Below are positions 15,097-23,930 of a stretch of DNA of 52,520 bases, piece by piece (within the stretch, counting starts at the first letter, position 1; the number at the start of each line of letters is the position of its first letter). Source of the stretch: CAZJUR01 sp964549525. Lineage in GTDB: Bacteria; Patescibacteriota; Saccharimonadia; Saccharimonadales; Saccharimonadaceae. The stretch lies in NCBI GenBank assembly GCA_964549525.1, contig CAZJUR010000006.1:1-52520 (forward strand), read 5' to 3'. Position numbers and translations under genes: made by a program. Below the pieces are notes generated by a model. That model searched no databases. It worked only from the letters and a program-made list of their open reading frames with translations, and was not told the DNA's origin.

Positions 15097-16536
15097 ATGC
15101 TTGACCCAAAAACGCGGCGCAAGAAAATTCTCAAACGAGCATTTCTTTATACACTCATGACTGGATCGGTCATTGTGCTAGTGATTGTAGGCTTATTTTC
15201 GGTACTGGGCTTTACCGTAGACGAAGATACTGGTCAGGCAAAACAAGGTGGTTTGATGCAGTTTCGGAGTGTGCCAGAAGCAGCGACTGTTGTGCTCGAT
15301 CGTAAAACATTAACAGATAAAACTCCGTCAAAAAGCAACGTATCATCAGACTCGACACATGTCGTTACGATAAAAAAAGCATTATATCGCGAGTGGCGCA
15401 AGGCATCTTCTGTGCGGACCGGAGAGCTCGTATGGCTGAATGCACTGCTGGTTCCACGTGAGCTAAAAACGAGTGAGGTTTTCGCTTTTTCAGAGCTGGC
15501 GCAAATCGTGCCGTCACCAGATAAAAAATGGTTACTTGCTCTTGAAAAGAATACCGAGCCTGTCATGAAGCTTGTCGATATTCGAGATGAAAAAAAACCT
15601 AGAGTTACCCCATTTTCATTACCTACATCGCTAATAATCGATCCAAAGCCGACAGATACGTATGAGATAGCTGAATGGGATTTCGGGTCACGATATATTC
15701 TCTTGAAACGTTCCACCGAAGGACAAGTCGTCTGGTATAGACTTGATCGAACCGATAGTAATGCCGTCCGTAATTTGACGACGGTATCTGGTATTAACCT
15801 AAGCGATGTTCACTTCACTGGTACAAGCGGTAGTATATTCTATGGATTAAATGAAGGCGCAATTCGGAAAGTAAATATTAATCAAAAAACTATATCAGAT
15901 CCAATAGGTCATAATGTCGAGTCCTATATGTTATACAAAGAAAACTGGCTTGTCTATAAAGAAAAAACTCCGATCAAACAGCGAATTCTTTTCAAAAAAG
16001 ACGATGCGAAACCTATCTCTATTCTGCAAACTACAGATGTCGCACTCCCGCTTAAGGTAACACAGGCAGAATATTTTAACGATACGTATATTGTTATGAC
16101 AAAAGGAAATTTCATCGAAATAATACAAAATCCGGAAGCTCGTAAAAATATCTATTTTAAAGCTACGCTTCCGTTTGTTCCAGAATGGGTATATTTTTCC
16201 AACAATGGCCAATTCGTGGTAGCCCAGACTGGCCATCAATTATTTACTTATAATTTAGAACGAAAAGAATCATTTAGATTTTCTTTTTCTCAAAGTACGA
16301 CACCGTATAATCGCCCTACTCCCCTGAAGTGGCTAGATGATTTTCGTCTCTGGAGCGATCAAGACGGCAAATTAACGATGATTGATTTTGACGGCACTAA
16401 CGAGCAGCCACTCAGCACTGTTTTGCCTGGCTATGGTGTAACGTTAAGCAGCAATAACAAGCAGTTATTTAGTATTGGTCAAAATGCTGTTACCAAAAAG
16501 TCCGTGTTACAAAGTTCACGGATGATTCTCGAATAG
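15097..16536 (+). CDS. PEGA-domain membrane protein with beta-propeller-like region
   Basis: 479 aa from MLDPKTRRKK. One transmembrane helix (about 14-36) is followed by a PEGA domain (about 50-115: FRSVPEAATVVLDRKTL ... YREWRKASSVRTGELVWLNALLVP). The remainder has repeated beta strands with Trp/Tyr and PSPDKKWLLA-like and SNNGQFVVAQ-like turns, typical of WD40/TolB-like propellers. It is probably an extracytoplasmic envelope protein of unknown ligand. The start follows from the TATAAT box seven bases upstream. It converges with the sortase gene, whose stop lies four bases away. Confidence 0.8.
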   Translation: MLDPKTRRKKILKRAFLYTLMTGSVIVLVIVGLFSVLGFTVDEDTGQAKQGGLMQFRSVPEAATVVLDRKTLTDKTPSKSNVSSDSTHVVTIKKALYREWRKASSVRTGELVWLNALLVPRELKTSEVFAFSELAQIVPSPDKKWLLALEKNTEPVMKLVDIRDEKKPRVTPFSLPTSLIIDPKPTDTYEIAEWDFGSRYILLKRSTEGQVVWYRLDRTDSNAVRNLTTVSGINLSDVHFTGTSGSIFYGLNEGAIRKVNINQKTISDPIGHNVESYMLYKENWLVYKEKTPIKQRILFKKDDAKPISILQTTDVALPLKVTQAEYFNDTYIVMTKGNFIEIIQNPEARKNIYFKATLPFVPEWVYFSNNGQFVVAQTGHQLFTYNLERKESFRFSFSQSTTPYNRPTPLKWLDDFRLWSDQDGKLTMIDFDGTNEQPLSTVLPGYGVTLSSNNKQLFSIGQNAVTKKSVLQSSRMILE

Positions 16537-16539
16537 GAT

Positions 16540-17727
16540 TTATCGAACCCCAAAGAGTCGTTCGAGAAACGTCGAGCCATTGCCAATAATAGATGTGTCT
16601 TGAGATTGTGTCTGTTTAGTCTTTTCGGGTTGAGTGGCTTTTTCGGGGTTTGGCGTTACTTGTTCGGCAAAAACCAGTAAACGCTTAAGCGCAGTACCTG
16701 GCGGATCGCAGGTGATGAGAATAACACTTGGCTTACTCGGATCAGCCGTTACTTTGCTGACTTCTTTTGGATCAATGATCTCTTTACTAGTCACGCTATA
16801 TATATAACGCACTCCATTAAAGTTTATCGAAAAATTATCACCTACTTCCAGCTTTGAGAGCTGAACAAAAATAAATTTATACTGACCGTTATCGAATACA
16901 TCATTTGATGAGTGCCCTAAAATAACCGTTGCACCTTTCTGGCCCGGCTGTGAGCTGGCGCTAGAAATAGGATAATGCACCACTCCATTTCGAAGTTGGT
17001 CTTCTACTGCGGTATTGTCAGCAGCATTCACCCCAAAAATAATCGGCGCATCAACGTTGATTTTCGGAATGACAAGTTTCGGTTCTGGTCCGACCGGTGT
17101 ATTTGCCCCTTCTTCAACGATAACATTTTGTGGATTAATACTGCCTGGACTTATGTAGGCTTGTACGGTAGCGACTAAAAAGCGATTGTACTGCAAGAAA
17201 AGAAATAGAAGCGCACATACCACTGCTGTGGCAATAGGCGCAAAATGGTGGCTTTTCCGGACAGTTTTGGCCTGATCTTGAACAGTTTTGACGAGCTTTT
17301 CACGAAGTTCGTGGACTTTTTGATTTGTATCTTCTTCAGTCACTTGAGCGTGAGATTGGGGCTGTGTAGTAGTCTGCGGAGTATCAGCTTGTTGAGCGCT
17401 GAGTTGCTGCAGATAATAACGTTCGTAATATTGCTGATAATACGACTGCCACGAAGAGTGATACTGCTGCCACTCCGCCTCTATGGCACTCCGGTCGGCT
17501 GTACTGGCTGTGTGAGTGTGCGGTTTGTGTGTCTGCTGATAGGCCTGAGCTGCCTCTCGCTTCAGAGAGTCTTCAGCAGCTTTTGTCGGCGAACCACCAT
17601 CTTCAAAAATGCGATCTATGTCATCTCGAATCACATTTGCTGCAGCATGACGATGAGTATTCAAAGAATGATCACGCTCAGGTGCGCTCGGCATGTCTCG
17701 TTGTTGGTCGTCATTTTGTGGATTCAT
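16540..17727 (-). CDS. Sortase (cysteine transpeptidase)
   Basis: 395 aa. The first 160 residues are hydrophilic and Gln/Tyr-rich, probably disordered and cytoplasmic. One transmembrane helix (about 162-180) then leads to the sortase barrel (about 215-360). The catalytic triad is visible: His272 in ILGHSSN, Cys340 in ILITCDPPG and Arg349 in ALKRLLVFAEQ. Sortases cleave LPxTG-like signals and link proteins to the envelope. A likely substrate is the 49835-52520 protein ending in LSQTG. The long N-terminal extension is unusual for the family. Confidence 0.92.
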   Translation of the reverse strand: MNPQNDDQQRDMPSAPERDHSLNTHRHAAANVIRDDIDRIFEDGGSPTKAAEDSLKREAAQAYQQTHKPHTHTASTADRSAIEAEWQQYHSSWQSYYQQYYERYYLQQLSAQQADTPQTTTQPQSHAQVTEEDTNQKVHELREKLVKTVQDQAKTVRKSHHFAPIATAVVCALLFLFLQYNRFLVATVQAYISPGSINPQNVIVEEGANTPVGPEPKLVIPKINVDAPIIFGVNAADNTAVEDQLRNGVVHYPISSASSQPGQKGATVILGHSSNDVFDNGQYKFIFVQLSKLEVGDNFSINFNGVRYIYSVTSKEIIDPKEVSKVTADPSKPSVILITCDPPGTALKRLLVFAEQVTPNPEKATQPEKTKQTQSQDTSIIGNGSTFLERLFGVR

Positions 17728-17796
17728 AGCGAAAAACGCCTTATAAAGGCTGTTTCTATTTTAGCATGAGCAGCATCAACTTTAATCAGAAATATG

Positions 17797-17883
17797 TGGT
17801 ACCGCGGGCCGGACTTGAACCGGCACGTCCCGAAGGACACAAGATTTTGAGTCTGGCGTGTCTACCAATTCCACCACCGCGGC
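17797..17883 (-). tRNA. tRNA-Leu (anticodon CAA)
   Basis: 87 bases including encoded CCA. Acceptor GCCGCGG/CCGCGGT (G-U at the end pair), anticodon loop CTCAAAA giving CAA, long variable arm closed by a TTCG loop as expected of type II tRNAs, and T loop TTCAAGT. One C-T mismatch lies in the anticodon stem. Confidence 0.93.
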
Positions 17884-17896
17884 TCAGAAACACCTA

Positions 17897-18325
17897 TTAT
17901 TTTACCACACGCCCCTGATCAAGTAATCTAAAAATACTTTCGATATAGAAGCTTGTCATAGCGATTCGCGCTATGCGTCTTTGGTATGGAGCGATACCAG
18001 TACTATTGATCAGACGATCTTTCAATCTGGCCGACTGGCCATCATATTTTTTTAATAGTATACGGTGAACTTCATCATAGTGATCGGTGTAAACTTCTAC
18101 GTTATTTTCAGCAATAAAGCTATTTCCGTAATGATCAAAAAATGTAACTTTACCGATCGAAAGAGCGCTATTACCTCTTTGGCATGCGGAGTATAACGCT
18201 GGCTCACCATCTACGCTATTCTGATAAAAAAGAGCGCTATCTTCATACTTATTTGCTAAATAATCTTTGATTTCAAACAATTGAGCAGTAGTAGTGGTGT
18301 TTATTTCTCCCGGTCGTACAAGCAT
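17897..18325 (-). CDS. Hypothetical protein, 142 aa
   Basis: Soluble protein, not recognised. It has a helical N-terminus (TTAQLFEIKDYLANKYED), a beta-rich centre (LSIGKVTFFDHYGNSFIAENNVEVYTD) and a C-terminal helical part with RRIARIAMTSFYIESIFRLL. Two TATAAT boxes lie directly before the start (one eight bases upstream) and there is no Shine-Dalgarno, so it is likely leaderless and separately transcribed. It lies between tRNA-Leu and the NnrD-like gene. Confidence 0.6.
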   Translation of the reverse strand: MLVRPGEINTTTTAQLFEIKDYLANKYEDSALFYQNSVDGEPALYSACQRGNSALSIGKVTFFDHYGNSFIAENNVEVYTDHYDEVHRILLKKYDGQSARLKDRLINSTGIAPYQRRIARIAMTSFYIESIFRLLDQGRVVK

Positions 18326-18345
18326 ATTATATTATTATATCATAT

Positions 18346-19125
18346 TTATAGGATACTTGTCGATACCCCTTCAAATGGTTTTGATGGTGTCCAGAGTAAG
18401 TAAGTGGCAGCTTTTGCAGCAGTTTCGCCCCTCCATAAAGCCATGCTGCTGCTACACGCCATAGTTACCACTTTTCCCTCATGTGCCACAACTAGCTGCT
18501 CATTAAAAAAGGTCACCAGCGTGCACGGATATGTCACGGTAACTTTATGAATAGCTTCAATAAATCGAGGTAATGGCATAGATAGGGTTACTATTTTGGG
18601 ATAATAGATCGCCTGAAGCAGCGCGCGTAATTGCGCAAACGATACCACTAACGTGTGGGATGTGTGTTCTAAAAGAAGCTGCGGGGTTTGTTTCAACAAG
18701 TCTATGGCGTCTCGTGTGATAACGATAGGCTGCGAATGATCTCTCAAAATAGCTTCGTATACCATAGCAGTTTCACTATTTCTTCCTGTATCGCCTACGC
18801 ACAATATAGCATCGCTCCAACTCATGGCTGCTTCGATATCAGGTCGCGCTTCTTTCGAGAGTCCGCCAGATGGATTACTGGCGACAAATACGGCATCTGT
18901 TATTTGCGGTGGAATATGTTTCCTCAGGCTGTCTGGTAGAAGTACTTTTATCTGGCCTGCGCCAGTCTGTAAAGCTGTTTGATAGGCTTGCGTGACGGCC
19001 GCAAAGCCAGCTGGATTACCGCCTAAAATCACTAGCTTTCCGGCACGACTTTTTTGCTCAGGTCGATTCCACTCTATGTCAGGAAAGAGTGGTTTTTGGG
19101 GATCTTGTTTGTGCCAATAATTCAT
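18346..19125 (-). CDS. Degenerate ADP-dependent NAD(P)HX dehydratase-like protein
   Basis: 259 aa of ribokinase-like fold. The N-terminus (GKLVILGGNPAGFAA) and the segments QTGAGQIKVLLPD and SDAILCVGDTGRN match the NnrD/YjeF C-terminal family, which repairs hydrated NAD(P)H. The catalytic signature near the end of the family (GTGDvL) is not seen: the equivalent place reads MACSSSMALWRGETAA. Activity is therefore doubtful and the protein may have another role. TAAACT lies six bases before the ATG, so a leaderless start is likely. Confidence 0.6.
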   Translation of the reverse strand: MNYWHKQDPQKPLFPDIEWNRPEQKSRAGKLVILGGNPAGFAAVTQAYQTALQTGAGQIKVLLPDSLRKHIPPQITDAVFVASNPSGGLSKEARPDIEAAMSWSDAILCVGDTGRNSETAMVYEAILRDHSQPIVITRDAIDLLKQTPQLLLEHTSHTLVVSFAQLRALLQAIYYPKIVTLSMPLPRFIEAIHKVTVTYPCTLVTFFNEQLVVAHEGKVVTMACSSSMALWRGETAAKAATYLLWTPSKPFEGVSTSIL

Positions 19126-19187
19126 ACTATTAGTTTACGCTACAGTCAATAAATAATGTGCCATCGAGGTCAAATACATAAAGTTTT

Positions 19188-19946
19188 TTAAGTGTTTCGT
19201 GGCTCATGGTTTAGCTTCAGGTTGCGGATAATTGCATTCATTTCAAAAAATCTTGTTTTAAACCGAATACGATTATATGGGACTTGAGTATGAGATCCAC
19301 TAATCTGAATAATCTTTTGCGCAGCCTGCTCCAGCTGTCCATTTGAGTTTTCGACTAAGTTGAGGTCGACCGCCGTCTCCCTGAATCGTTTTACTTTACT
19401 ATTTTCTATCATCCACTCTAGTGAAATACTCGCTTCATCGAGTCGTGCCATGAATCCAGGATCATTTTCACGTTCGCGTAAGCGGTCCTCCCAGTGCCTA
19501 CCATGTAAATAAACTCCTACCATAACGACGCGCCCAAACCCTAATTTTAAAAATTTTTCGACACTATCTGACATAGCTGGGAGTATCGAATATTTTGTTT
19601 CATAACTTTCTAGATCAGTAGCGTAGATGTCGCCGCTGGGGTGGACATGATATTGCACTAAGGATCCGTCGGCCACTTGTTGGGTCATATCTGCGATCGG
19701 TACATTTGTCCGATAATGTGGCGGATCATCAGCGCGAGCAGCGCGAGTTGAGAGAATGCCGACGTCACTAAAGCGGTCATCTTGATTGATAATTTCTTGA
19801 ATAAGAGTCGATTTGCCCGTAGCAGTCGGACCAATTAAGAGTGTGAGGGTATATTCTGAAAGTTTACGACGAACCGACTCATTGGGTTCGTATGTATCTT
19901 GGTTCGCCTGTAATTCTCCCACCATTTGATGTAGGTGCTCGCTCAT
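19188..19946 (-). CDS. Guanylate-kinase-like P-loop protein
   Basis: 252 aa. The P-loop LLIGPTATGKSTL lies at about residues 35-47, and STRAARADDPPHYRTNVP corresponds to the guanylate kinase TRxxRxxE region but lacks the exact nucleotide-binding arginine pattern. The protein is longer than Gmk (about 200 aa). It follows the Nudix gene by 30 bases on the same strand. A nucleotide-processing kinase is likely, with the substrate uncertain. Confidence 0.65.
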   Translation of the reverse strand: MSEHLHQMVGELQANQDTYEPNESVRRKLSEYTLTLLIGPTATGKSTLIQEIINQDDRFSDVGILSTRAARADDPPHYRTNVPIADMTQQVADGSLVQYHVHPSGDIYATDLESYETKYSILPAMSDSVEKFLKLGFGRVVMVGVYLHGRHWEDRLRERENDPGFMARLDEASISLEWMIENSKVKRFRETAVDLNLVENSNGQLEQAAQKIIQISGSHTQVPYNRIRFKTRFFEMNAIIRNLKLNHEPRNT

Positions 19947-19976
19947 GACATCTCCTGGATTAGTATATTTATTATA

Positions 19977-20474
19977 TCACGCGCGTGTCGGGATGCGTCC
20001 AGGAAGCCTCGCAACAGACTGGACGTTATGAGCAAGTAACTGATTTGTCTGACTAAAGCTATATTCACCCACAACTTTTTGATTAGCCAGAACCTGAGGC
20101 AACCAATGTATATCGTCTGGCCACATCTTTTCAAATGGTATGGAATCACACGTGAACCATTGCGGTTTCATTTCTTCGCTCTCTGTCGGCTCACCTCGCC
20201 ACTCATCACAAATATACGCATGTACATACATGTGCCACGACGTATCAGTATCGCTATCCATCAGAAAATCGTGCTCGGCAACTTTTTGCCACGAAAGCGG
20301 TGTGACATGTATTTCTTCCTGAGTTTCACGCACAATAGCTTGCTCGATAGTCTCGTGGGGTTCGATCTTGCCGCCGACCCCATTCCAATGACCAGCGCCA
20401 AAGCCACGCTTTTTCATGGCCAATAAAATTTCATCATTGTGTCGCAAAAAAACCAGTGTGCAGTATTTATCCAT
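19977..20474 (-). CDS. Nudix hydrolase (MTH1/MutT-like)
   Basis: 165 aa from MDKYCTLVFL. The Nudix box is intact: GGKIEPHETIEQAIVRETQEEI (about 36-57), preceded by GAGHWNGVG as in 8-oxo-dGTP diphosphatases, and WFTCDSIPFEKMWPDD matches the downstream part of MTH1-like enzymes. It likely sanitises oxidised nucleotides. TATAAT at 20481-20486 lies six bases before the ATG, which rules out the longer frame that would run into the N gap. It heads a pair with the guanylate-kinase-like gene. Confidence 0.85.
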   Translation of the reverse strand: MDKYCTLVFLRHNDEILLAMKKRGFGAGHWNGVGGKIEPHETIEQAIVRETQEEIHVTPLSWQKVAEHDFLMDSDTDTSWHMYVHAYICDEWRGEPTESEEMKPQWFTCDSIPFEKMWPDDIHWLPQVLANQKVVGEYSFSQTNQLLAHNVQSVARLPGRIPTRA

Positions 20475-20540
20475 GCATATATTATAGCTTACAAAGAAAA
20501 CACCCCGCCGATCGCTCGACGAGATGTTCTCTCGGAGCGA

Positions 20541-20640
20541 NNNNNNNNNNNNNNNNNNNNNNNNNNNNNNNNNNNNNNNNNNNNNNNNNNNNNNNNNNNN
20601 NNNNNNNNNNNNNNNNNNNNNNNNNNNNNNNNNNNNNNNN
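20541..20640. other. Assembly gap (100 N)
   Basis: Exactly 100 undetermined bases, the usual placeholder for a gap of unknown size. It lies in the intergenic space between the Nudix gene and exonuclease III. The left flank has a GC-rich stretch with short inverted repeats (TCGCTC/GAGCGA), which may explain the assembly break. Confidence 0.95.
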
Positions 20641-20709
20641 TCTGCATTGCTCACCTCTTTCGTGTTGAATACGTGAAAAGCAGATCTTATTATTATAGCA
20701 AAATATTAT

Positions 20710-21654
20710 CTATATGTCAATACTGACTGGACAGTGATCACTTCCTGTCTGATCGGCGTGGATTTGAGGATTTCTGACCATCTCTGCGATATCTTTACTG
20801 GCGAGCCAATAGTCAATCCGCCAGCCGACGTTGCGCGCACGGGCATTGGCCCAATGCGTCCACCAGGTATAGGCAGCTGTTTTATCTGGGTACGTGGCGC
20901 GAAACACATCGACAAAGCCTGCCTCGAGGAAATTTTGAAAGCCCTGTCGCTCTTCGTCAGTGAAACCATGTTTTCCGATGTTTGGTTTAGGGTTTGCCAG
21001 ATCGATCTCTTGGTGCGCCACATTTAAATCACCACAAAATAGCACTGGCTTTCCTGCGCGGCTAGATTCGGTACCTCGCTGCGTTAGTGACTGCGCGTGC
21101 GAATTCGCAGTACTTTTTGGTACAGCTTCGTGCGCATGCTCATCACTGCCTTGCGATGTATCCGAATTATCTCGCTCAGGTTTGAGATTTTTTGAGTATT
21201 TACCAGCTTCTAGTGCTTTTACATACGCCAAAAATGCCGGATCCCAGTGCTTGTGACGTAATTCAATGCGACTCAGATCACCCTTTGAGTTCGGCGTATA
21301 GACGGTCACTACCCAAAATTTCTCAAACTCTGCTGCAATCACTCGCCCTTCTTTGTTTGGGTCGCCATATAGATCGCCGCTTGCATCGTATGTTTTGATG
21401 ATATCTTCGGGAAAACCATCAAGATATTGTATGGCCGGCATTTTACTAAAAATGGCCGTACCGCTGTAGCCTTTTTTGACGGCGCTAAAAAAATGCTCAT
21501 GATACTGAGGTAGATCGATCTCGACTTGATCGCGTGAGGCTTTGGTTTCCTGAAGACACAGAATATCAGGATCGTGCGTTTCAATGAATTTGCTAAACTC
21601 GCCTTTGTTGATGACGGCGCGGATACCATTCACATTCCAGGAATACAATTTCAT
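20710..21654 (-). CDS. xth: Exodeoxyribonuclease III / AP endonuclease
   Basis: 314 aa. Catalytic motifs of the EEP family are complete: WNVNGIRA (Asn7), LCLQETKA (Glu36), GYSGTAIFSK, GDLNVAH (Asp209, Asn211), GWRIDYWLAS and the final GSDHCPV. It cleaves abasic sites in base-excision repair. A hydrophilic insert of about 50 residues (about 152-201, Ser/Asp/His-rich) lies before the GDLNVAH strand and makes it longer than the usual 255-270 aa. TATACT at 21661-21666, six bases before the ATG, indicates a leaderless transcript starting within the end of the upstream gene. Confidence 0.93.
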   Translation of the reverse strand: MKLYSWNVNGIRAVINKGEFSKFIETHDPDILCLQETKASRDQVEIDLPQYHEHFFSAVKKGYSGTAIFSKMPAIQYLDGFPEDIIKTYDASGDLYGDPNKEGRVIAAEFEKFWVVTVYTPNSKGDLSRIELRHKHWDPAFLAYVKALEAGKYSKNLKPERDNSDTSQGSDEHAHEAVPKSTANSHAQSLTQRGTESSRAGKPVLFCGDLNVAHQEIDLANPKPNIGKHGFTDEERQGFQNFLEAGFVDVFRATYPDKTAAYTWWTHWANARARNVGWRIDYWLASKDIAEMVRNPQIHADQTGSDHCPVSIDI

Positions 21655-21671
21655 ATTTTTAGTATATCAGT

Positions 21672-22364
21672 TTAGCCAACTGCTTTTTGGCGTGCTTTGA
21701 CTTGGTCTAAGTATGTGTATTTCGCAGGATGTTTCTTCGGAAGCATCTCTTGAATCATTTTTGGGGTTATGGTTATATTGCGCTGGTCAATAAAATGATG
21801 AGATAAAGCACTAGGGATAATAGTGTACGGTTCTACTTCGATTTGCTCTGCTAGCTTAACACCGCTCATAATGACTGCTCCTTTGCCAATCTGGCAGGCG
21901 CGATCTATTTCAGTGGTAGTAAATTCTTTGATTTCCTGCATGCTCAACATGCCGATTTCCGCTCCGTTTCCTACCTGTACACTATCCATTAAAATAGTAT
22001 TGGGATAAATTCGAGCTGCAGTACCGATCTGGCTATTGGCACCAACCACGATAGTGGCTTTTGTGTCTGCCGGCGGATCTTTCGCATATTCTGATATTAA
22101 ATAGCCAAGACGTGCTCCTCGTCCGAGACGGCAATGAGTGTTTAAGTGGACATACGCGCCAACGCTATTTTCGAGCTCACATTCAGCATCTACCGTACTA
22201 TATGCGCTGATTACACAGCCGGGTCGAATGCGCACTGTATCATGTACGCGACTATGTGCTCCAATGATAATCGGGTGGATTTCTGGAGACTTGACGTCTC
22301 GTAAATGAGCAATACTATATTCGTTTGTCGAAGCTCTTCGTGTGAGTTTAGAAGTACGTACCAT
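21672..22364 (-). CDS. Left-handed beta-helix acyl/nucleotidyltransferase-like protein
   Basis: 230 aa made largely of hexapeptide turns (IIGAHSRVHDTVRIRPGCVI, SVGAYVHLNTHCRLGRGARLG, GKGAVIMSGVKL), the fold of acetyltransferases and of the GlmU C-terminal domain. No nucleotidyltransferase domain is present. The substrate is not evident; sugar-nucleotide or lipid acylation in envelope synthesis is the family norm. The C-terminal helix (YTYLDQVKARQKAVG) is basic. It sits 40 bases downstream of smpB. Confidence 0.7.
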   Translation of the reverse strand: MVRTSKLTRRASTNEYSIAHLRDVKSPEIHPIIIGAHSRVHDTVRIRPGCVISAYSTVDAECELENSVGAYVHLNTHCRLGRGARLGYLISEYAKDPPADTKATIVVGANSQIGTAARIYPNTILMDSVQVGNGAEIGMLSMQEIKEFTTTEIDRACQIGKGAVIMSGVKLAEQIEVEPYTIIPSALSHHFIDQRNITITPKMIQEMLPKKHPAKYTYLDQVKARQKAVG

Positions 22365-22403
22365 GCCTTAAATTATGAAACAAAAAAATAAAAAAAGCAA
22401 TGA

Positions 22404-22868
22404 TTAGTGTTTTAACTGTTTCTGATGTTCACGCTCGATATCACGGCGTTTGATCGTCTGGCGTTTATCGTAACGCTTTTTGCCTTTACCGGCGGCAATC
22501 ACTAACTTGATAAATTTATTCCTGTTAAGAAGGCGAATAGGTACGATCGTCAGACCGGCTTTTTTATGCGCTGCTAAACTTTCAATTTGCTTGCGGCTGA
22601 CCAAGAGCTTACGAGGTGTGGTGTCGACAGTGCGCCCCTGAGCTTCACCTTTTTGGTTAAGGCGAATACTAAAACTTGCATTATGTAGCCACAGCTCATT
22701 TTTATTGAGTGCCACATACGAGCCTTTAAGCTGGACATGTCCGTCGCGAGCAGCGCGAACTTCAGGACCGCTAAGGACTAAGCCGGCTTGAATCTCATCG
22801 TCCAATTGGTAATCGAATCGTGCACGACGATTGACAATTGCTCCAGAGCTCGGCTTCTTTTTTTTCAT
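22404..22868 (-). CDS. smpB: SsrA-binding protein SmpB
   Basis: 154 aa, normal length. N-terminal NRRARFDYQLDDEIQAGLVLSGPEVRA and C-terminal GKKRYDKRQTIKRRDIERE are diagnostic. SmpB carries tmRNA into stalled ribosomes, with the basic tail entering the mRNA channel. Its presence predicts an ssrA gene in the genome; none could be identified with certainty in the window. TACAAT lies nine bases and AAGGG five bases before the ATG. Confidence 0.97.
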   Translation of the reverse strand: MKKKKPSSGAIVNRRARFDYQLDDEIQAGLVLSGPEVRAARDGHVQLKGSYVALNKNELWLHNASFSIRLNQKGEAQGRTVDTTPRKLLVSRKQIESLAAHKKAGLTIVPIRLLNRNKFIKLVIAAGKGKKRYDKRQTIKRRDIEREHQKQLKH

Positions 22869-22896
22869 TACCCTTTTATTGTATCAGAGGTTAATA

Positions 22897-23169
22897 CTAG
22901 AGGTAGCGTCCACGCTCTTCTTCGAGCAACGCTATGGCAAGCATGTGTTGCCCGAATTTTTTGGTCATATCATCAACTTCATCAACTGTTCTTTCTAGGG
23001 GGGATTTGTATTCATCCAGACTTCGCCAGTCAAAGATAGTTTTTGGTGTTTTAGGTTCTGTATTTCGATCACGATACAACTCAAAATCCCAGATGATAGT
23101 ATCTAAATCATCATTTGCATCCCACTCGAGATAAGACTGATTGGTTTTGTGACACACTTCTTTTGTCAT
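22897..23169 (-). CDS. Hypothetical protein, 90 aa
   Basis: Acidic soluble protein starting MTKEVCHKTNQSYLEWDAND; not recognised. It is Trp/Asp-rich in the first half (LDTIIWDFELYRDR) with a helical C-terminus (FGQHMLAIALLEEERGRYL). TACAAT lies eight bases before the ATG and there is no Shine-Dalgarno, consistent with its own leaderless promoter, so it is likely a real gene. It is divergent from pyrH. Confidence 0.55.
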   Translation of the reverse strand: MTKEVCHKTNQSYLEWDANDDLDTIIWDFELYRDRNTEPKTPKTIFDWRSLDEYKSPLERTVDEVDDMTKKFGQHMLAIALLEEERGRYL

Positions 23170-23212
23170 AAAAATATATTGTAGTATATTGATAATAAAA
23201 AAGCAATATATG

Positions 23213-23218
23213 TATAAT
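23213..23218 (+). promoter_or_regulatory. -10 box of pyrH
   Basis: Perfect TATAAT. It overlaps the upstream in-frame ATG at 23217 and lies seven bases before ATG 23226, which decides the start of pyrH. Confidence 0.6.
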
Positions 23219-23225
23219 GAGAGTC

Positions 23226-23924
23226 ATGTATAGACGAATTCTTTTAAAATTATCTGGTGAGCAGCTGCAAGGAAAATACGATAGTGGGTTCGATGCTGAA
23301 CGAGCTCAGTGGATTGCTGAAGAAATTAAAAAAATTACTCATACACAAGTTGTCGTGATGATCGGGGGTGGTAATTATGCGCGAGGGGCACAGCTGGCGG
23401 GTGGCGGTGTGCAGCGTGTGACGGCGGATTATGTAGGGATGCTGGCGACCATGATGAATGCGCTCGCGCTGAGTGATGTGTTTAACGCAAATGGCTTGCC
23501 GGCTCGAGCTTTGACAAATGTAAAAGCAGATCAAGTTCTTGACCAATTCACCCATCGTCGAGCGATTAGCCATCTCGAAAAAGGCCGGGTGGTAATCATC
23601 GCAGGTGGAACAGGCCGACCATTTCTAACGACCGATACAGCAGCGGTCAACCTCGCGCTGGAGCTGGATTGTGATGTGATCTTGAAAGCCACCAAAGTGG
23701 ATGGCGCATATACCAAAGACCCTGCCCAATTTGATGACGCCGAGAAAATTCATTCACTCACCTACCAACAAGCAGTCGAAGATGAGCATATTAAAGTCAT
23801 GGATAAAGCCGCGCTGGGGCTTGCGATGGAGCAGCGGCAACCAATCATTATCTTTGATTTATTACAGGAAAATAATATTGCAGGTGTAGTGACTGGTGAA
23901 GAAATCGGTACAAAGATCGGCTAA
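23226..23924 (+). CDS. pyrH: UMP kinase
   Basis: 232 aa. Amino-acid-kinase fold with RILLKLSGEQL at the N-terminus, VVVMIGGGNYARGA, the central AGGTGRPFLTTDTAAVNLALEL and KVDGAYTKDP, all diagnostic for PyrH. It phosphorylates UMP to UDP. The start is taken at 23226 because the other ATG lies within the promoter -10 box. It converges on the glycosyltransferase at 23931. Confidence 0.97.
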   Translation: MYRRILLKLSGEQLQGKYDSGFDAERAQWIAEEIKKITHTQVVVMIGGGNYARGAQLAGGGVQRVTADYVGMLATMMNALALSDVFNANGLPARALTNVKADQVLDQFTHRRAISHLEKGRVVIIAGGTGRPFLTTDTAAVNLALELDCDVILKATKVDGAYTKDPAQFDDAEKIHSLTYQQAVEDEHIKVMDKAALGLAMEQRQPIIIFDLLQENNIAGVVTGEEIGTKIG

Positions 23925-23930
23925 ACTAGA

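Noticed and set aside
20475..20654. Nudix ORF extended through the N run
   Set aside because: The translation across unknown bases is meaningless, and a -10 box lies six bases before ATG 20474.
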